A stretch of DNA of 61,699 nucleotides. Origin: an uncultured bacterium (GTDB taxonomy: Bacteria; Cyanobacteriota; Vampirovibrionia; Gastranaerophilales; Gastranaerophilaceae). A program made the position numbers and the translations under genes. The notes under the pieces are model-generated. The model did no database searches, was not told where the DNA came from, and saw only the letters and a list, made by a program, of their open reading frames with translations. How positions within the stretch are numbered: position 1 is the stretch's first letter; every line of letters begins with the position of its first letter. The DNA is taken from the NCBI GenBank assembly GCA_902797985.1, contig CADBUZ010000013.1:1-61699 (forward strand). The letters run 5' to 3'. Below, piece by piece: positions 35,147 to 43,599 of this stretch.

Positions 35147-35719
35147 TTAGTCGATATATTGTCCCAAATCTTCTTGTAATTTTACACGTGCTCTTGATAT
35201 ACGAGATTTTACAGTTCCTACGTTAGTATGGGTAAGGTTTGCTATATCGCAATAGCTCATACCTTCAAACTCCCGCAAGACTAACATTATTCGGGAATTC
35301 ATTGGCAATGATAGAATACTGTTTTTTATAATACATCCCAACTCAGATGCCATACATTTTTCCATTGGTTTTATTGAAGTATCTTCAATTTCAACATTCT
35401 CCATTTCGTCAAGACTTACATTATCTGTTTTTTTAGAATCTTTACGGGTATAGTCATAAAAAATATTTAATGCAATTCTATTTGACCAAGTCTTAAAACA
35501 TTTTACGTCATTTAATTTCTCTATATTTTTTGCTATTTTAACCAACGCTTCTTGTGTTAAATCTGAAACAACTTCTCGTTTATGGCATATATGAGAAAAT
35601 ATTGCATAAATATCCTTTTGTATTCTGCGGATTAATTCTTCTAATGCCTCATAATTGTTTTTCTGAGCCATTTCGATAAGCATAGTTTTAGGGACCTTTT
35701 TATAATTCGACTTTACCAT
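35147..35719 (-). CDS. ECF-type RNA polymerase sigma factor
   Basis: 190-aa sigma-70 family member of the extracytoplasmic-function type. Region 2 (DIYAIFSHICHKREVVSDLTQEALVKIAKN...FKTWSNRIALNIFYDYTRK) and region 4 (LPMNSRIMLVLREFEGMSYCDIANLTHTNVGTVKSRISRARVKLQEDL) are present; regions 1 and 3 are missing. It pairs with the membrane anti-sigma directly downstream. There is no clear ribosome site. TAAACT lies 6 bases before the ATG, and the palindrome TGAGTTT-CAT-AAACTCA spans that region, so the start may be leaderless and autoregulated. Confidence 0.92.
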   Translation of the reverse strand: MVKSNYKKVPKTMLIEMAQKNNYEALEELIRRIQKDIYAIFSHICHKREVVSDLTQEALVKIAKNIEKLNDVKCFKTWSNRIALNIFYDYTRKDSKKTDNVSLDEMENVEIEDTSIKPMEKCMASELGCIIKNSILSLPMNSRIMLVLREFEGMSYCDIANLTHTNVGTVKSRISRARVKLQEDLGQYID

Positions 35720-35839
35720 ACTATGAGTTTATGAAACTCAATGTTTTAATAATATGCTCTAATAAGCATAATCGCGTAGGCATTCATTAATGATTAAAAA
35801 TTAAAAATAGTAAATGGAGAATAAATAATATTAATATTT

Positions 35840-37123
35840 TTATAGTAATGTTGCAGAAAATTTGTCATTATTATAACTGTTTAATCTTACTTTTTTAATT
35901 GTATTAAACTCATTTGTTGGAGTATTAATTAATACATTGAGATAATTTTTGGTAACACCTTTTGGCAAGCCCGTTTTTTTATCAGGTCGTTTTTCTATGA
36001 GCACTTCTTGCTCATCTCCAACATTGCTATCCATAAATACCTTAAATTTTTCAGAAGAAACCGCTTTAATTATATCAGCTCTTTCTTGTTTAATTTTATC
36101 AGGCAAATGTCCTTCCATTTTTTCAGCAATCGTTCCTTTTCGGATAGAGTATGGAAAGGTATGTATTTTAGACAATTTTGATTTTTTCAAATTTTCAATT
36201 GTTGTATTAAAATCTGATTCTGTTTCACCAACAAAACCTGCTATAATATCAGAACCCAAAAACGGTTTGTGAAATCTGTTCGTAATATCTTCTATTTGTT
36301 CAAGATATTGTTCAACAGAATAAAATCTGTTCATTGACTTTAATGTTTTATTGCAAGCTGATTGAAGTGAAAGATGAAAATGCGGACAAAATTTTTCTGA
36401 ATTTTGTAATATATCTAACAACTCATCAGTTATTTCAAGAGGATTTAACGAACCTAATCTATATCTAATCGCAGTTTTTTCTTCAATTTCTTTGATTAAA
36501 TCAACAAATTTCAATCCTAAATCAAGTCCCCATTGTCCAATATGGATCCCCGTCAAAACAACTTCTTTAAATCCTTTTTGTTCTGCGTTGTTAATTTGAT
36601 TGACTATAAAATCTGAATTTGCGCTCCGTGACATTCCTCTTGCGAAAGGGATTATACAATAAGAACATCTGTTATTACATCCGTCTTGTATTTTCAAACT
36701 CAACCGAGTTTTACTTGTATCATCAAGAACTTGATAATTAAACTCAGGTATTCTCATAATATCTGATATCACACTTCTTTTGTCTTTTAGAAGAAATTCT
36801 CCCAAGTTAAATTTATCGTTATTACCAAATACATAATCAATATAATCCAGCTCTAACAATTTTTCTTTTTCTATTTGAGCAACGCATCCGGTCAAAACTG
36901 TTTTAATACTGGGATACAAATGTTTTGCATTTCTTAGAAGATACAACGTTTCATTATCACTCTTATGAGTAACAGAGCACGAATTTAATATATAAAAATC
37001 TGCAGTTTTTATATCAAAAGTTTGTTCAAATTCAAATTTTAAAAGATTTTCTATAATAAGAGAGCCTTCAAACTGATTAGATTTACAACCCATTGATTTG
37101 ATGAAAAATTTTCCATTTTGCAT
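35840..37123 (-). CDS. mtaB: tRNA t6A37 methylthiotransferase
   Basis: MiaB-like radical-SAM enzyme of the MtaB/YqeV branch that makes ms2t6A37 in tRNAs reading A-starting codons. N-terminal UPF0004 motif (SMGCKSNQFEG, NSCSVTHKSDNE), third cysteine in TGCVAQ, radical-SAM cluster DGCNNRCSYCIIPFARG, then HLSLQSACNKTLKSMNR. The C-terminal TRAM region is short. 427 aa. The ATG at 37123 is 18 bases after the manC stop; a TTG two codons earlier is also possible. Together with miaB in this window both A37 methylthiolation routes are covered. Confidence 0.92.
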   Translation of the reverse strand: MQNGKFFIKSMGCKSNQFEGSLIIENLLKFEFEQTFDIKTADFYILNSCSVTHKSDNETLYLLRNAKHLYPSIKTVLTGCVAQIEKEKLLELDYIDYVFGNNDKFNLGEFLLKDKRSVISDIMRIPEFNYQVLDDTSKTRLSLKIQDGCNNRCSYCIIPFARGMSRSANSDFIVNQINNAEQKGFKEVVLTGIHIGQWGLDLGLKFVDLIKEIEEKTAIRYRLGSLNPLEITDELLDILQNSEKFCPHFHLSLQSACNKTLKSMNRFYSVEQYLEQIEDITNRFHKPFLGSDIIAGFVGETESDFNTTIENLKKSKLSKIHTFPYSIRKGTIAEKMEGHLPDKIKQERADIIKAVSSEKFKVFMDSNVGDEQEVLIEKRPDKKTGLPKGVTKNYLNVLINTPTNEFNTIKKVRLNSYNNDKFSATLL

Positions 37124-37141
37124 TTTCAATTTTCCATTTCT

Positions 37142-38536
37142 CTACACTCTGCCATACATATCTTCATATCTGACAATATCTTCTTCAACAAGCAAATCAC
37201 CTTTTTGGACTTCTATAATTTGCAGATTTTCTTTATAAGGATTTTGAAGGGAATGTATCGCCTTAACAGCAATATCAACACTATGTCCGGGGCTTAATAT
37301 TAACTCCTTCCCTTCCAAAACAACTTTAGCTGTTCCTGATAAAACAACCCAGTGTTCGCTTCTGTGATTATGAGATTGAACAGATAATTTTTGTCCCGGA
37401 TTAACTTGAATCAGCTTAGTTAAGAATCCATCACCTTGTGCAAGCACAGTATAATATCCCCAAGGACGATAAACTGTTTTATGTACCATTTGAGTATTAT
37501 CATGTTGTTGCTTAAGAGTTTCAAATATTTGTTTTACGTCCTGCACTCTATCCTTTTTACAAGCCAACACAGCATCTTCTGTTTCTACAATTATTGTATC
37601 TTCTAATCCGATTGTCGCAATTAGTTTAGAAGACGAATACATTAAAGAATCTTTTGAATCAATGTCTAAAATATGACCAATTTTAACATTATTATCTATG
37701 TTTTTCTTACTTACATCATATATTGACTTCCACGAACCAACATCGAGCCAGTCTGATTTTAACTCAGCCATAACAATATTATCGGTTTTTTCCATAAGTG
37801 CATAATCGATAGAAATGTTTGGGAGCTTCTCAAATTCGGTATATGGAATGTCTTCTTTTTTTGTAAAATCAAATTCATTCACGATTTTGTATATAGCAGG
37901 AGAATACTTTTCCAATTCAGCCATAAACACATCAGGCTTGAACATAAAAATCCCACTATTCCAATACATCGTATCTTTTTCTAAATATTTTTTGACGGAT
38001 TTTAAATCAGGTTTTTCAACAAATTTATTTACTTTAAACCCTTTTTCAATTTTCTCCCCTGCTTCAATATATCCAAATCCTGTTTCAGCATAATTCGGTT
38101 TTACGCCAAATGTAACCAAATAGCCTTTTTTTGCAAGCTTTTCACCTTCAGTAACAGACTGAATAAATTTTGCAGAATCTTTAATTTTGTGATCGGAAGG
38201 AACGACTAAAATCACTTCGTTTTTTGAACTTTTATATTTATCTAAAATATATTTGACTGCTACTGCAATAGCAGATGCGGTGTTTTTAGATTCCGGTTCA
38301 GATACAACTATTGGAGTTTTTGTATATGATGAAATTTGATATCGAACATTAGGTGCATGTTTTATGTTCGTAACATTTATTATTTTATTGTCAGGTATAA
38401 ACTCAGCAACCCTTTTAAATGTTTCTTGCAATAAACTTTCCTTGTTTTGAATATTTAATAATTGTTTAGGATACAACTCTCGTGACAAAGGCCATAATCT
38501 GCTTCCTGAACCACCTGCTAAAATAATACTGAACAT
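37142..38536 (-). CDS. manC: Mannose-1-phosphate guanylyltransferase / mannose-6-phosphate isomerase
   Basis: Bifunctional GDP-mannose synthesis enzyme for polysaccharide or glycoconjugate production. The nucleotidyltransferase signature LAGGSGSRLWPLSRELYPKQLL lies at residues 6-27, FVEKPD near 170, and the C-terminal cupin (phosphomannose-isomerase type II) includes RPWGYYTVLAQGDGFLTKLIQVNPGQKLSVQSHNHRSEHWVVLSG. 464 aa is normal. GAGGGAG lies 11 bases before the ATG. It is the first gene of a minus-strand pair with mtaB, divergent from rpmE. Confidence 0.94.
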   Translation of the reverse strand: MFSIILAGGSGSRLWPLSRELYPKQLLNIQNKESLLQETFKRVAEFIPDNKIINVTNIKHAPNVRYQISSYTKTPIVVSEPESKNTASAIAVAVKYILDKYKSSKNEVILVVPSDHKIKDSAKFIQSVTEGEKLAKKGYLVTFGVKPNYAETGFGYIEAGEKIEKGFKVNKFVEKPDLKSVKKYLEKDTMYWNSGIFMFKPDVFMAELEKYSPAIYKIVNEFDFTKKEDIPYTEFEKLPNISIDYALMEKTDNIVMAELKSDWLDVGSWKSIYDVSKKNIDNNVKIGHILDIDSKDSLMYSSSKLIATIGLEDTIIVETEDAVLACKKDRVQDVKQIFETLKQQHDNTQMVHKTVYRPWGYYTVLAQGDGFLTKLIQVNPGQKLSVQSHNHRSEHWVVLSGTAKVVLEGKELILSPGHSVDIAVKAIHSLQNPYKENLQIIEVQKGDLLVEEDIVRYEDMYGRV

Positions 38537-38656
38537 AATTTATAATACTCCCTCTTTTTTATAATTATATCAGCGAATGAATAATAGTGCATTGAATAAA
38601 CAATGTTATTAACCTTTCTTAACAAAAAAAGACGAGTTTTCTCTATCACTCTTGAT

Positions 38657-38685
38657 TTGAAATTTTCAGCAAGTTAAAATATTAA
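38657..38685 (+). promoter_or_regulatory. Promoter of rpmE
   Basis: TTGAAA (38657-38662), 17 bases, TATTAA (38680-38685). The leader is about 45 bases. A palindrome TTAACCTTTCTTAA lies further upstream (38609-38622) and resembles the operator at 41478, but its distance to this -10 is 57 bases, so I do not link them. Confidence 0.55.
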
Positions 38686-38737
38686 CAGTCGAAAATATAT
38701 ATTCAAGTTTGGAATCTTGAAAAGAAAGAAGGTAACA

Positions 38738-38941
38738 ATGAAAGACGGAATTCATCCAGATTATAAAAAAACTGTTATCAAATGTGTATGCGGTAACGAA
38801 ATAGAAACAGGTTCTGTTGCAGAAAATATCACAGTTGAAATTTGTAACAACTGTCACCCATTCTACACAGGACAACAAAAAATCCTTGACTCTGAAGGTA
38901 GAGTTGAAAGATTTAACAAACGTTACGGCAAAAAGAACTAA
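38738..38941 (+). CDS. rpmE: Ribosomal protein L31 (zinc-binding type)
   Basis: Large-subunit protein L31 of the C+ type with four cysteines (CVCG near residue 16 and CNNC near 37), which bind zinc. Recognisable: [21 protein letters not shown] and [13 protein letters not shown]. 67 aa, normal. The start is ATG 38738 (AGAAGG ribosome site), not the upstream in-frame ATG at 38717. A terminator follows at 38972. Monocistronic. Confidence 0.95.
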   Translation: MKDGIHPDYKKTVIKCVCGNEIETGSVAENITVEICNNCHPFYTGQQKILDSEGRVERFNKRYGKKN

Positions 38942-38971
38942 TAGTTTTCAAACGTTAAGATTTTACAGAAG

Positions 38972-39004
38972 AAGAACTCCGCCATACTATGTCGGAGTTC
39001 TTTT
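38972..39004 (+). terminator. Terminator after rpmE
   Basis: AAGAACTCCG and CGGAGTTCTT pair over 10 bp with an 11-base loop, followed by a T-run, 31 bases after the rpmE stop. Confidence 0.85.
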
Positions 39005-39111
39005 ATGATAAATCGTTCTGATGTGGTTACGGAGAATAATTATTAATTTCTTGTAAAAAATAATCACATATTATAAAATATAATAAATGTATGATTAATT
39101 GGGGGAGAGAA

Positions 39112-39828
39112 ATGTCTGAAAATAAACCTATTGTTAAACTGATAGCAAAACCTGAAAATTTACTAAAAACTATATATACAGCGTGTAGAACTTGTTATAG
39201 CGCAGACAGTCCAATAAATATATATGATAGTACAGACGATAAAGAAAAAATGCTAAAGCTTATCAATAGAGTAATCTCATCAGGGCATTATTCAACAATT
39301 GAACATATACAAGTTAGTTTTGCTATATCAAACGTATCAAGAGCATGTACTCACCAACTTGTCAGACATAGACATATGTCCTTCTCTCAAAAATCACAAC
39401 GCTATGTAAAGGAAAAAGGACAATTTGACTATATCATTCCTCCAACAATCGAAAAAAATCCTGAATTAAAGGCAAAATTCGAAGAATTTATGAATGAAAT
39501 TTCTAACAAATACCTTGAATTTACCGAAGCAGGTATCCCTGCAGAAGATGCAAGATTTGTATTACCAAATGCAGCTGCAAGCTCAATTGTTGCAAGCTTA
39601 AACTTAAGAGAAATGATTCATTTAGCGAACTTGAGATTATGTACAAGAGCACAATATGAAATCAGAATGATGACCAAAGCAATGTGTGATGCTCTTATTG
39701 CTGAAGAACCATGGTTAAAAGATTACCTCGTTCCAAAATGCGTAAGATTAGGTTACTGTGACGAGGATAAATCATGTGGAAGAATGCCTAAAAAAGAAAC
39801 TTTTCTAGGTGTTGAGGCTGCCGTATAG
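39112..39828 (+). CDS. thyX: Flavin-dependent thymidylate synthase
   Basis: Makes dTMP from dUMP with FAD, NADPH and methylene-tetrahydrofolate. The ThyX motif RHRHMSFSQKSQRY lies near residue 85, and SNVSRACTHQLVRHR precedes it. 238 aa is typical. I start at ATG 39112 (GGGGGAGAG ribosome site), not the upstream ATG at 39091. The stop overlaps the GTG start of the next gene by one base (TAGTG). No thyA is in the window. fthC at 42360 also belongs to folate one-carbon metabolism. Confidence 0.95.
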   Translation: MSENKPIVKLIAKPENLLKTIYTACRTCYSADSPINIYDSTDDKEKMLKLINRVISSGHYSTIEHIQVSFAISNVSRACTHQLVRHRHMSFSQKSQRYVKEKGQFDYIIPPTIEKNPELKAKFEEFMNEISNKYLEFTEAGIPAEDARFVLPNAAASSIVASLNLREMIHLANLRLCTRAQYEIRMMTKAMCDALIAEEPWLKDYLVPKCVRLGYCDEDKSCGRMPKKETFLGVEAAV

Positions 39829-41453
39829 TGATATCTTTTGATTATTTAACGCTTAAAGCTTTTTGCGAAGAAAACAAAGATTTCTTCGTAGGAGCTCGTC
39901 TTCAAAAAATTCAACAACCAACCCGACGTGACTTTGTTTTTTCCATAAGAGGAACAGAAACTCGAAAGCTTTATATTAATATAGATCCGCAAGTTTTTCA
40001 TATTTGCTTTTTAAATGATGACTCTTATGCTAAAAGGAATATCATAATTCCTAAACAACCTCCTATGTTCTGTATGCTTCTGAGAAAATATCTTGAAGGG
40101 TTTAGGATAACAGAGGTTAAAGTTCCTCCTTATGAAAGAATTTTTGAAATATATTTTGAATCATATAATGAACTTAACGAAAAAATAAAACTTTGCCTTG
40201 CGATTGAACTAATGGGAAAACATTCAAATATAATTCTATATAATTGTGATACAAATACAATTATTGGATGTGCTCATAATGTAGGGCCTGAAAAGAGCAA
40301 AGATAGAGAACTCGCCGGAGGATTCCCTTATAATTATCCTCCAAAACAAAACAAGTCTGATTTTCTAAGATATTTTGGAGAAGTTCATTATAACTTATTA
40401 AATGATGATTTTATGGGGTTTTCTAAAGCCTTTCAAACTCAATTAGAAAACAACAAAATATGTTTAGACAAAATAAAAGATTATCTTGAGTTAAAATCCG
40501 AGATAAAACCTGCTTTGAATGAAAAAGAATTTTCAATATATTCTGAACTTATAGACTATCACACTCTTGTGAATTCTGTTAATGATATGATTGATAACTA
40601 TTTTTCAAATCAACAAGAAAACATCTTAAAACGAGCAATAAAATTAAAACTAAAAAATATAGTTTACCCACAATACAAAAAACAAAAGACCTTAACAGAA
40701 AAATTATCAGCTCAATTATCAAAGAAAGATAATGCTTCTAAGTATAAAAAATATGCAGACCTAATTGTTTCAAATCTATATAACAATTCCGATTACATAA
40801 ATGAAATTCAAGTTTTTGACTGGGAAAATAATAAAGATATAAAAATACCGCTGGATGAAAAATTAACATTAAAAGAAAATTCCCAAAAATATTATCAATT
40901 ATATTCAAAATCTAAAAACTCTAAAGAAAAAATAATTAAACTAAAAGAAGAAGCAATAATAAATGAACAATATTTTAAAGACATTCTTTTTTCAATAGAA
41001 AATTCAAACTCATTAAAAGAATTATTTGAAATCATGGATGAATGCGAAGATTTAGGCTTTATAAAAAAAGACATTAACAAACCAAAAACTAAAGATATAA
41101 ATATTGAAAACATAGAAATAAACGGATTTAAAGTATACATCGGTAAAAATAACAAACAGAACGATTTAATAATATCAAAAATATCTTCCCCTGATGACAT
41201 ATGGTTTCACATACAAAACAACTCGGGTTCTCACATTCTACTAAAGATTTTCAACAATAAACAACCCGATGAAAAAACTATATACGAATGCTGTAAACTG
41301 GCAAAAAAATATTCCTCTGCCTCAAATGACACAAAAGCAGGAGTTATTTATACCAAAAGGAAATATATCAAGAAACCCCCTAAAGCTAATTTAGGATATG
41401 TTATATATAAAAATGAAAAAGAAATCGTTGTTTTACAAGCAGTTAAAACCTAG
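39828..41453 (+). CDS. rqcH: RqcH/FbpA-type NFACT protein, ribosome quality control
   Basis: Rqc2 homologue that binds obstructed 50S subunits and adds alanine tails to stalled chains; older annotation is fibronectin-binding protein. NFACT-N domain (FDYLTLKAFCEENKDFFVGARLQKIQQPTRRDFVFSIRG), helix-hairpin-helix and coiled coil in the middle, and a C-terminal NFACT-R domain (FKVYIGKNNKQNDLIISKISSPDDIWFHIQNNSGSHILLKI). 541 aa, normal. GTG start, fused by one base to the thyX stop. Coupling to thyX is unexpected functionally. It is followed by the regulated leader of the 41731 gene. Confidence 0.9.
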   Translation: MISFDYLTLKAFCEENKDFFVGARLQKIQQPTRRDFVFSIRGTETRKLYINIDPQVFHICFLNDDSYAKRNIIIPKQPPMFCMLLRKYLEGFRITEVKVPPYERIFEIYFESYNELNEKIKLCLAIELMGKHSNIILYNCDTNTIIGCAHNVGPEKSKDRELAGGFPYNYPPKQNKSDFLRYFGEVHYNLLNDDFMGFSKAFQTQLENNKICLDKIKDYLELKSEIKPALNEKEFSIYSELIDYHTLVNSVNDMIDNYFSNQQENILKRAIKLKLKNIVYPQYKKQKTLTEKLSAQLSKKDNASKYKKYADLIVSNLYNNSDYINEIQVFDWENNKDIKIPLDEKLTLKENSQKYYQLYSKSKNSKEKIIKLKEEAIINEQYFKDILFSIENSNSLKELFEIMDECEDLGFIKKDINKPKTKDINIENIEINGFKVYIGKNNKQNDLIISKISSPDDIWFHIQNNSGSHILLKIFNNKQPDEKTIYECCKLAKKYSSASNDTKAGVIYTKRKYIKKPPKANLGYVIYKNEKEIVVLQAVKT

Positions 41454-41477
41454 CAATATTCCTATTTCAACTAAATG

Positions 41478-41540
41478 TTAACTTTTGTTAAGAAAATAAT
41501 ACAAAAAAGTCAATTCTTAAACACAAAAATACTTTATATA
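41478..41540 (+). promoter_or_regulatory. Shared-class promoter of the 41731 gene
   Basis: Order: TTAACTTTTGTTAA (41478-41491), 19 bases, CAATTCTTA (41511-41519), 11 bases, ACTTTATATAAA (from 41531; -10 TATATA 41535-41540). The palindrome matches the PrfA-box pattern TTAACA-N2-TGTTAA at 11 of 12 defined positions. Transcription would start near 41547, giving a leader of about 185 bases full of GGTTA units, including the near-perfect hairpin GCAAGTTAAC/GTTAACTTTGC around 41669-41689. Confidence 0.65.
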
Positions 41541-41696
41541 AATGTAAGGTTAAAGTTAAAGGTTAGTTAAACAAATTTAGTTAGGTTGATTAGAACAATA
41601 GATTAACAGTTATGGTTTAGGTTAATCAAAGAAGTTCAAAAATATCAAAACTAAAGTTTACGAAACGCAAGTTAACGTTAACTTTGCAAAAGGTTA

Positions 41697-41718
41697 GTTT
41701 AGTTTATAGGTTAAAGAA
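41697..41718 (+). repeat. Left arm of a 22-base inverted repeat flanking the 41731 gene
   Basis: Bases 41697-41718 (GTTTAGTTTATAGG...) are the exact reverse complement of 42265-42286 (22 of 22). This arm lies in the leader, ending 12 bases before the ATG and next to the ribosome-binding region. Confidence 0.9.
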
Positions 41719-41730
41719 AGTAGGTTTATT

Positions 41731-42240
41731 ATGGGTTTCTTAATGATGTTAGCAAGGAAAATTCAACTTCAAGACAGAAAAAACAATCTTGAATATCAAA
41801 TTACTGCATTGAACACGAAAAAAGACGAATTAATCAGTTATGCATCAATTTTATCTCAAGATTCAGTATCACTATCAGATATTTCTTCATTACCTTCTTC
41901 ATTATTCTCACAAGGTATGGCAGAATTAACAAATGCTCACTATCAGGCTCTACAAATAAGTCAAGCACAATTCAGTCAAGCAATGGCAAGTGGAATGTTC
42001 GGAGCAGGAGGTAATCCTCAAATAGAACAAATTACTCAACAAAAAATGTATGAAAATGCTAGGAAACAAATTCAAAAACAACTACAAGCTAAGTTAAATG
42101 AACAAGAAAAAGCTGCTGCTGCAAAAGCTGCAAGATTACAAGCTCAACTCTCTCAAATCGAAAAAGAACTTGAACATGTTGATGAACGTGAAGCAAAAGA
42201 TATTCAAAACTCAGTATGTTCTTACGGACTAAGAGCTTAG
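41731..42240 (+). CDS. Lineage-specific helical protein, MG-x-AR-x-L N-terminus (169 aa)
   Basis: No recognised family. The protein is mostly helical. The N-terminus MGFLMMLARKIQLQDRKNNLEYQITALNTKK shares a residue pattern with the 14745 protein; a Ser/Asp/Leu stretch (SQDSVSLSDISSLPSSLFS) follows; then Met/Gln/Ala-rich segments and a long Lys/Ala/Gln coiled coil (about 105-160). There is no Sec signal. Leader and trailer carry perfectly complementary arms and the promoter belongs to the shared class. The ribosome site is weak (AAAGTAGG, 8 bases before ATG) and lies just past the left arm, so base pairing could control translation. A terminator follows at 42353. Confidence 0.75.
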   Translation: MGFLMMLARKIQLQDRKNNLEYQITALNTKKDELISYASILSQDSVSLSDISSLPSSLFSQGMAELTNAHYQALQISQAQFSQAMASGMFGAGGNPQIEQITQQKMYENARKQIQKQLQAKLNEQEKAAAAKAARLQAQLSQIEKELEHVDEREAKDIQNSVCSYGLRA

Positions 42241-42264
42241 TCGAAAAACCCAAATAAACCAATG

Positions 42265-42286
42265 TTCTTTAACCTATAAACTAAAC
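42265..42286 (+). repeat. Right arm of the 22-base inverted repeat flanking the 41731 gene
   Basis: Exact reverse complement of 41697-41718, beginning 25 bases after the stop codon. It is followed by short tandem AAACTAAAC units that complement further GGTTTAG-like pieces in the leader. Confidence 0.9.
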
Positions 42287-42352
42287 AAACTAAACAAACT
42301 AAACCAATTTAAAATCAATCTACTTAATAACCAATAATAAACTAAATTCCTT

Positions 42353-42379
42353 AGCCTCTTCAAAAAGAGGCTTTTTTTT
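42353..42379 (+). terminator. Terminator after the 41731 gene
   Basis: AGCCTCTT-CAAA-AAGAGGCT followed by TTTTTTTT. On the opposite strand the same sequence encodes the last residues of fthC (KKASF), so a coding end and a terminator overlap. Confidence 0.88.
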
Positions 42380-42884
42380 GCGTTATATATCCGTCACATT
42401 TGACATCGTTTTCTTCAACAGGAAGGTTTTCTATTAATAACTCTTCCGGAATAACAACAAATTTCTTCGCATCTATATTTTTTAAGAACCTGTCATAATA
42501 TCCACCACCATAGCCAAGCCGGCAATATTCATTATCACACATTAATGCAGGGATAAAGACTATATCTAAAATTTGTTTATCAACCGAATCACATATTGGC
42601 TCATTAATTTTTAAGGATGATACACATAGACTATCACCCTTCTGATAAGGACACACCTCTAACTCTTCATTTTTAACTCGGGGAAGATAAAAATTTTTAT
42701 TATCTTCTAAAAGCTCTAATAAAGATATTTCTGAACCAACGGGATAAAAAATCATAACATGCTTAGATTTCTTATAAAATGTCAACTCTCTAATATTAGA
42801 TACAATTTGCTCACTAATAGAGGATATATCAAGATTTTTTCTTATACTTTTTGCTAATAATCTTAAGTCGGATTTGTTCTTCAT
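42360..42884 (-). CDS. fthC: 5-formyltetrahydrofolate cyclo-ligase
   Basis: ATP-dependent enzyme turning 5-formyl-THF into methenyl-THF (also called YgfA/MTHFS). The N-terminal basic region (KSDLRLLAKSIRKNL), FYPVGSEISLLELL near residue 47, and the ATP-binding signature RLGYGGGYYDRFL near residue 120 are visible. 174 aa, at the short end of normal. No Shine-Dalgarno sequence: TATATT lies 7 bases before the ATG, so it is another probable leaderless gene. The last codons overlap the terminator of the opposing 41731 gene. Confidence 0.9.
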   Translation of the reverse strand: MKNKSDLRLLAKSIRKNLDISSISEQIVSNIRELTFYKKSKHVMIFYPVGSEISLLELLEDNKNFYLPRVKNEELEVCPYQKGDSLCVSSLKINEPICDSVDKQILDIVFIPALMCDNEYCRLGYGGGYYDRFLKNIDAKKFVVIPEELLIENLPVEENDVKCDGYITQKKASF

Positions 42885-42891
42885 AGTGTTT

Positions 42892-42897
42892 AATATA
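42892..42897 (-). promoter_or_regulatory. -10 box of a possible leaderless fthC promoter
   Basis: On the minus strand TATATT, then 7 bases (AAACACT), then ATG. No -35 match is visible and no ribosome site. Evidence is weaker than for rel or ilvD. Confidence 0.35.
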
Positions 42898-42927
42898 TAA
42901 TAAAAGTAAAATAAAAGGGAGTGTGTT

Positions 42928-43491
42928 TTGAAAGAATTAATAAATCCATTATGGGATGAACACGGTTATATACAGGTGTACACAGGAAACGGAAAAGGAA
43001 AAACAACCGCATCACTAGGTCTTGCAATGCGTGCATTAGGAAGGGACTGGAAAGTCCTTCTTATTATGTTTACAAAAGGTGGCAGCAACTATGGGGAATT
43101 AAACTCTTTCAGAAAATTAGCAGGAAAAATCCACGAAAATTTAACAATTATGCAAGCAGGTTTAGATAGAATAGTTTATTCCTCAAACATGAATAATGAT
43201 GACAAAAAAGTTATCCAAGAAGGATGGGAGGTCGCAAAACGTGCCATTCAAAACAACGAATATAATTTAGTAATTCTTGACGAAATGAACATTGCAATAG
43301 CTCTTAATCTGGTTGACGTTGATGACGTTGTTGAAGTTTTAAAGAATAAACCTGACAATATGGAAATTGTACTTACGGGAAGAGATGCTCATCCTAAAAT
43401 CGTTGAAATTGCCCATTTAGTCTCAAAAATAGAACCTGTTAAACATTACTGGGATATTGGTGTTTCTGCGAGAAAAGGTATTGAATATTAA
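42928..43491 (+). CDS. cobO: Cob(I)alamin adenosyltransferase (CobO/BtuR type)
   Basis: Transfers the adenosyl group from ATP to cob(I)alamin. P-loop GNGKGKTTASLGLAMRALGR at residues 20-39, FTKGGSNYGELNSFRKL, then LVILDEMNIAIALNLVDVDDVVEVLKNKP, and VLTGRDAHPKIVEIAHLVSKIEPVKHY. 187 aa fits the CobO/BtuR family. TTG start with GGGAGTG upstream. The leader starts inside the fthC promoter region; the two genes are divergent. No other cobalamin genes are in the window, so scavenging is likely. Confidence 0.93.
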   Translation: MKELINPLWDEHGYIQVYTGNGKGKTTASLGLAMRALGRDWKVLLIMFTKGGSNYGELNSFRKLAGKIHENLTIMQAGLDRIVYSSNMNNDDKKVIQEGWEVAKRAIQNNEYNLVILDEMNIAIALNLVDVDDVVEVLKNKPDNMEIVLTGRDAHPKIVEIAHLVSKIEPVKHYWDIGVSARKGIEY

Positions 43492-43599
43492 TACTATCCG
43501 ACTACTATTTTACGGCTATATTTTCATTAATCAATATTCCAAAATTGTTCAATAGTTTTTTCTTTAATCAAATTTATCATATATTTAGAGGGAAAAACA

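Noticed and set aside
38609-38622. TTAACCTTTCTTAA before rpmE as a further member of the shared operator class
   Set aside because: It lies 57 bases from the rpmE -10, not 40-43, and rpmE has a normal sigma-70 promoter. Left out until genome-wide data exist.
41454-41730. GGTTA-rich leader considered as a CRISPR-like or telomere-like repeat
   Set aside because: The units are 5-8 bases, irregularly spaced and without spacers. They read better as an mRNA leader with complementary trailer units.
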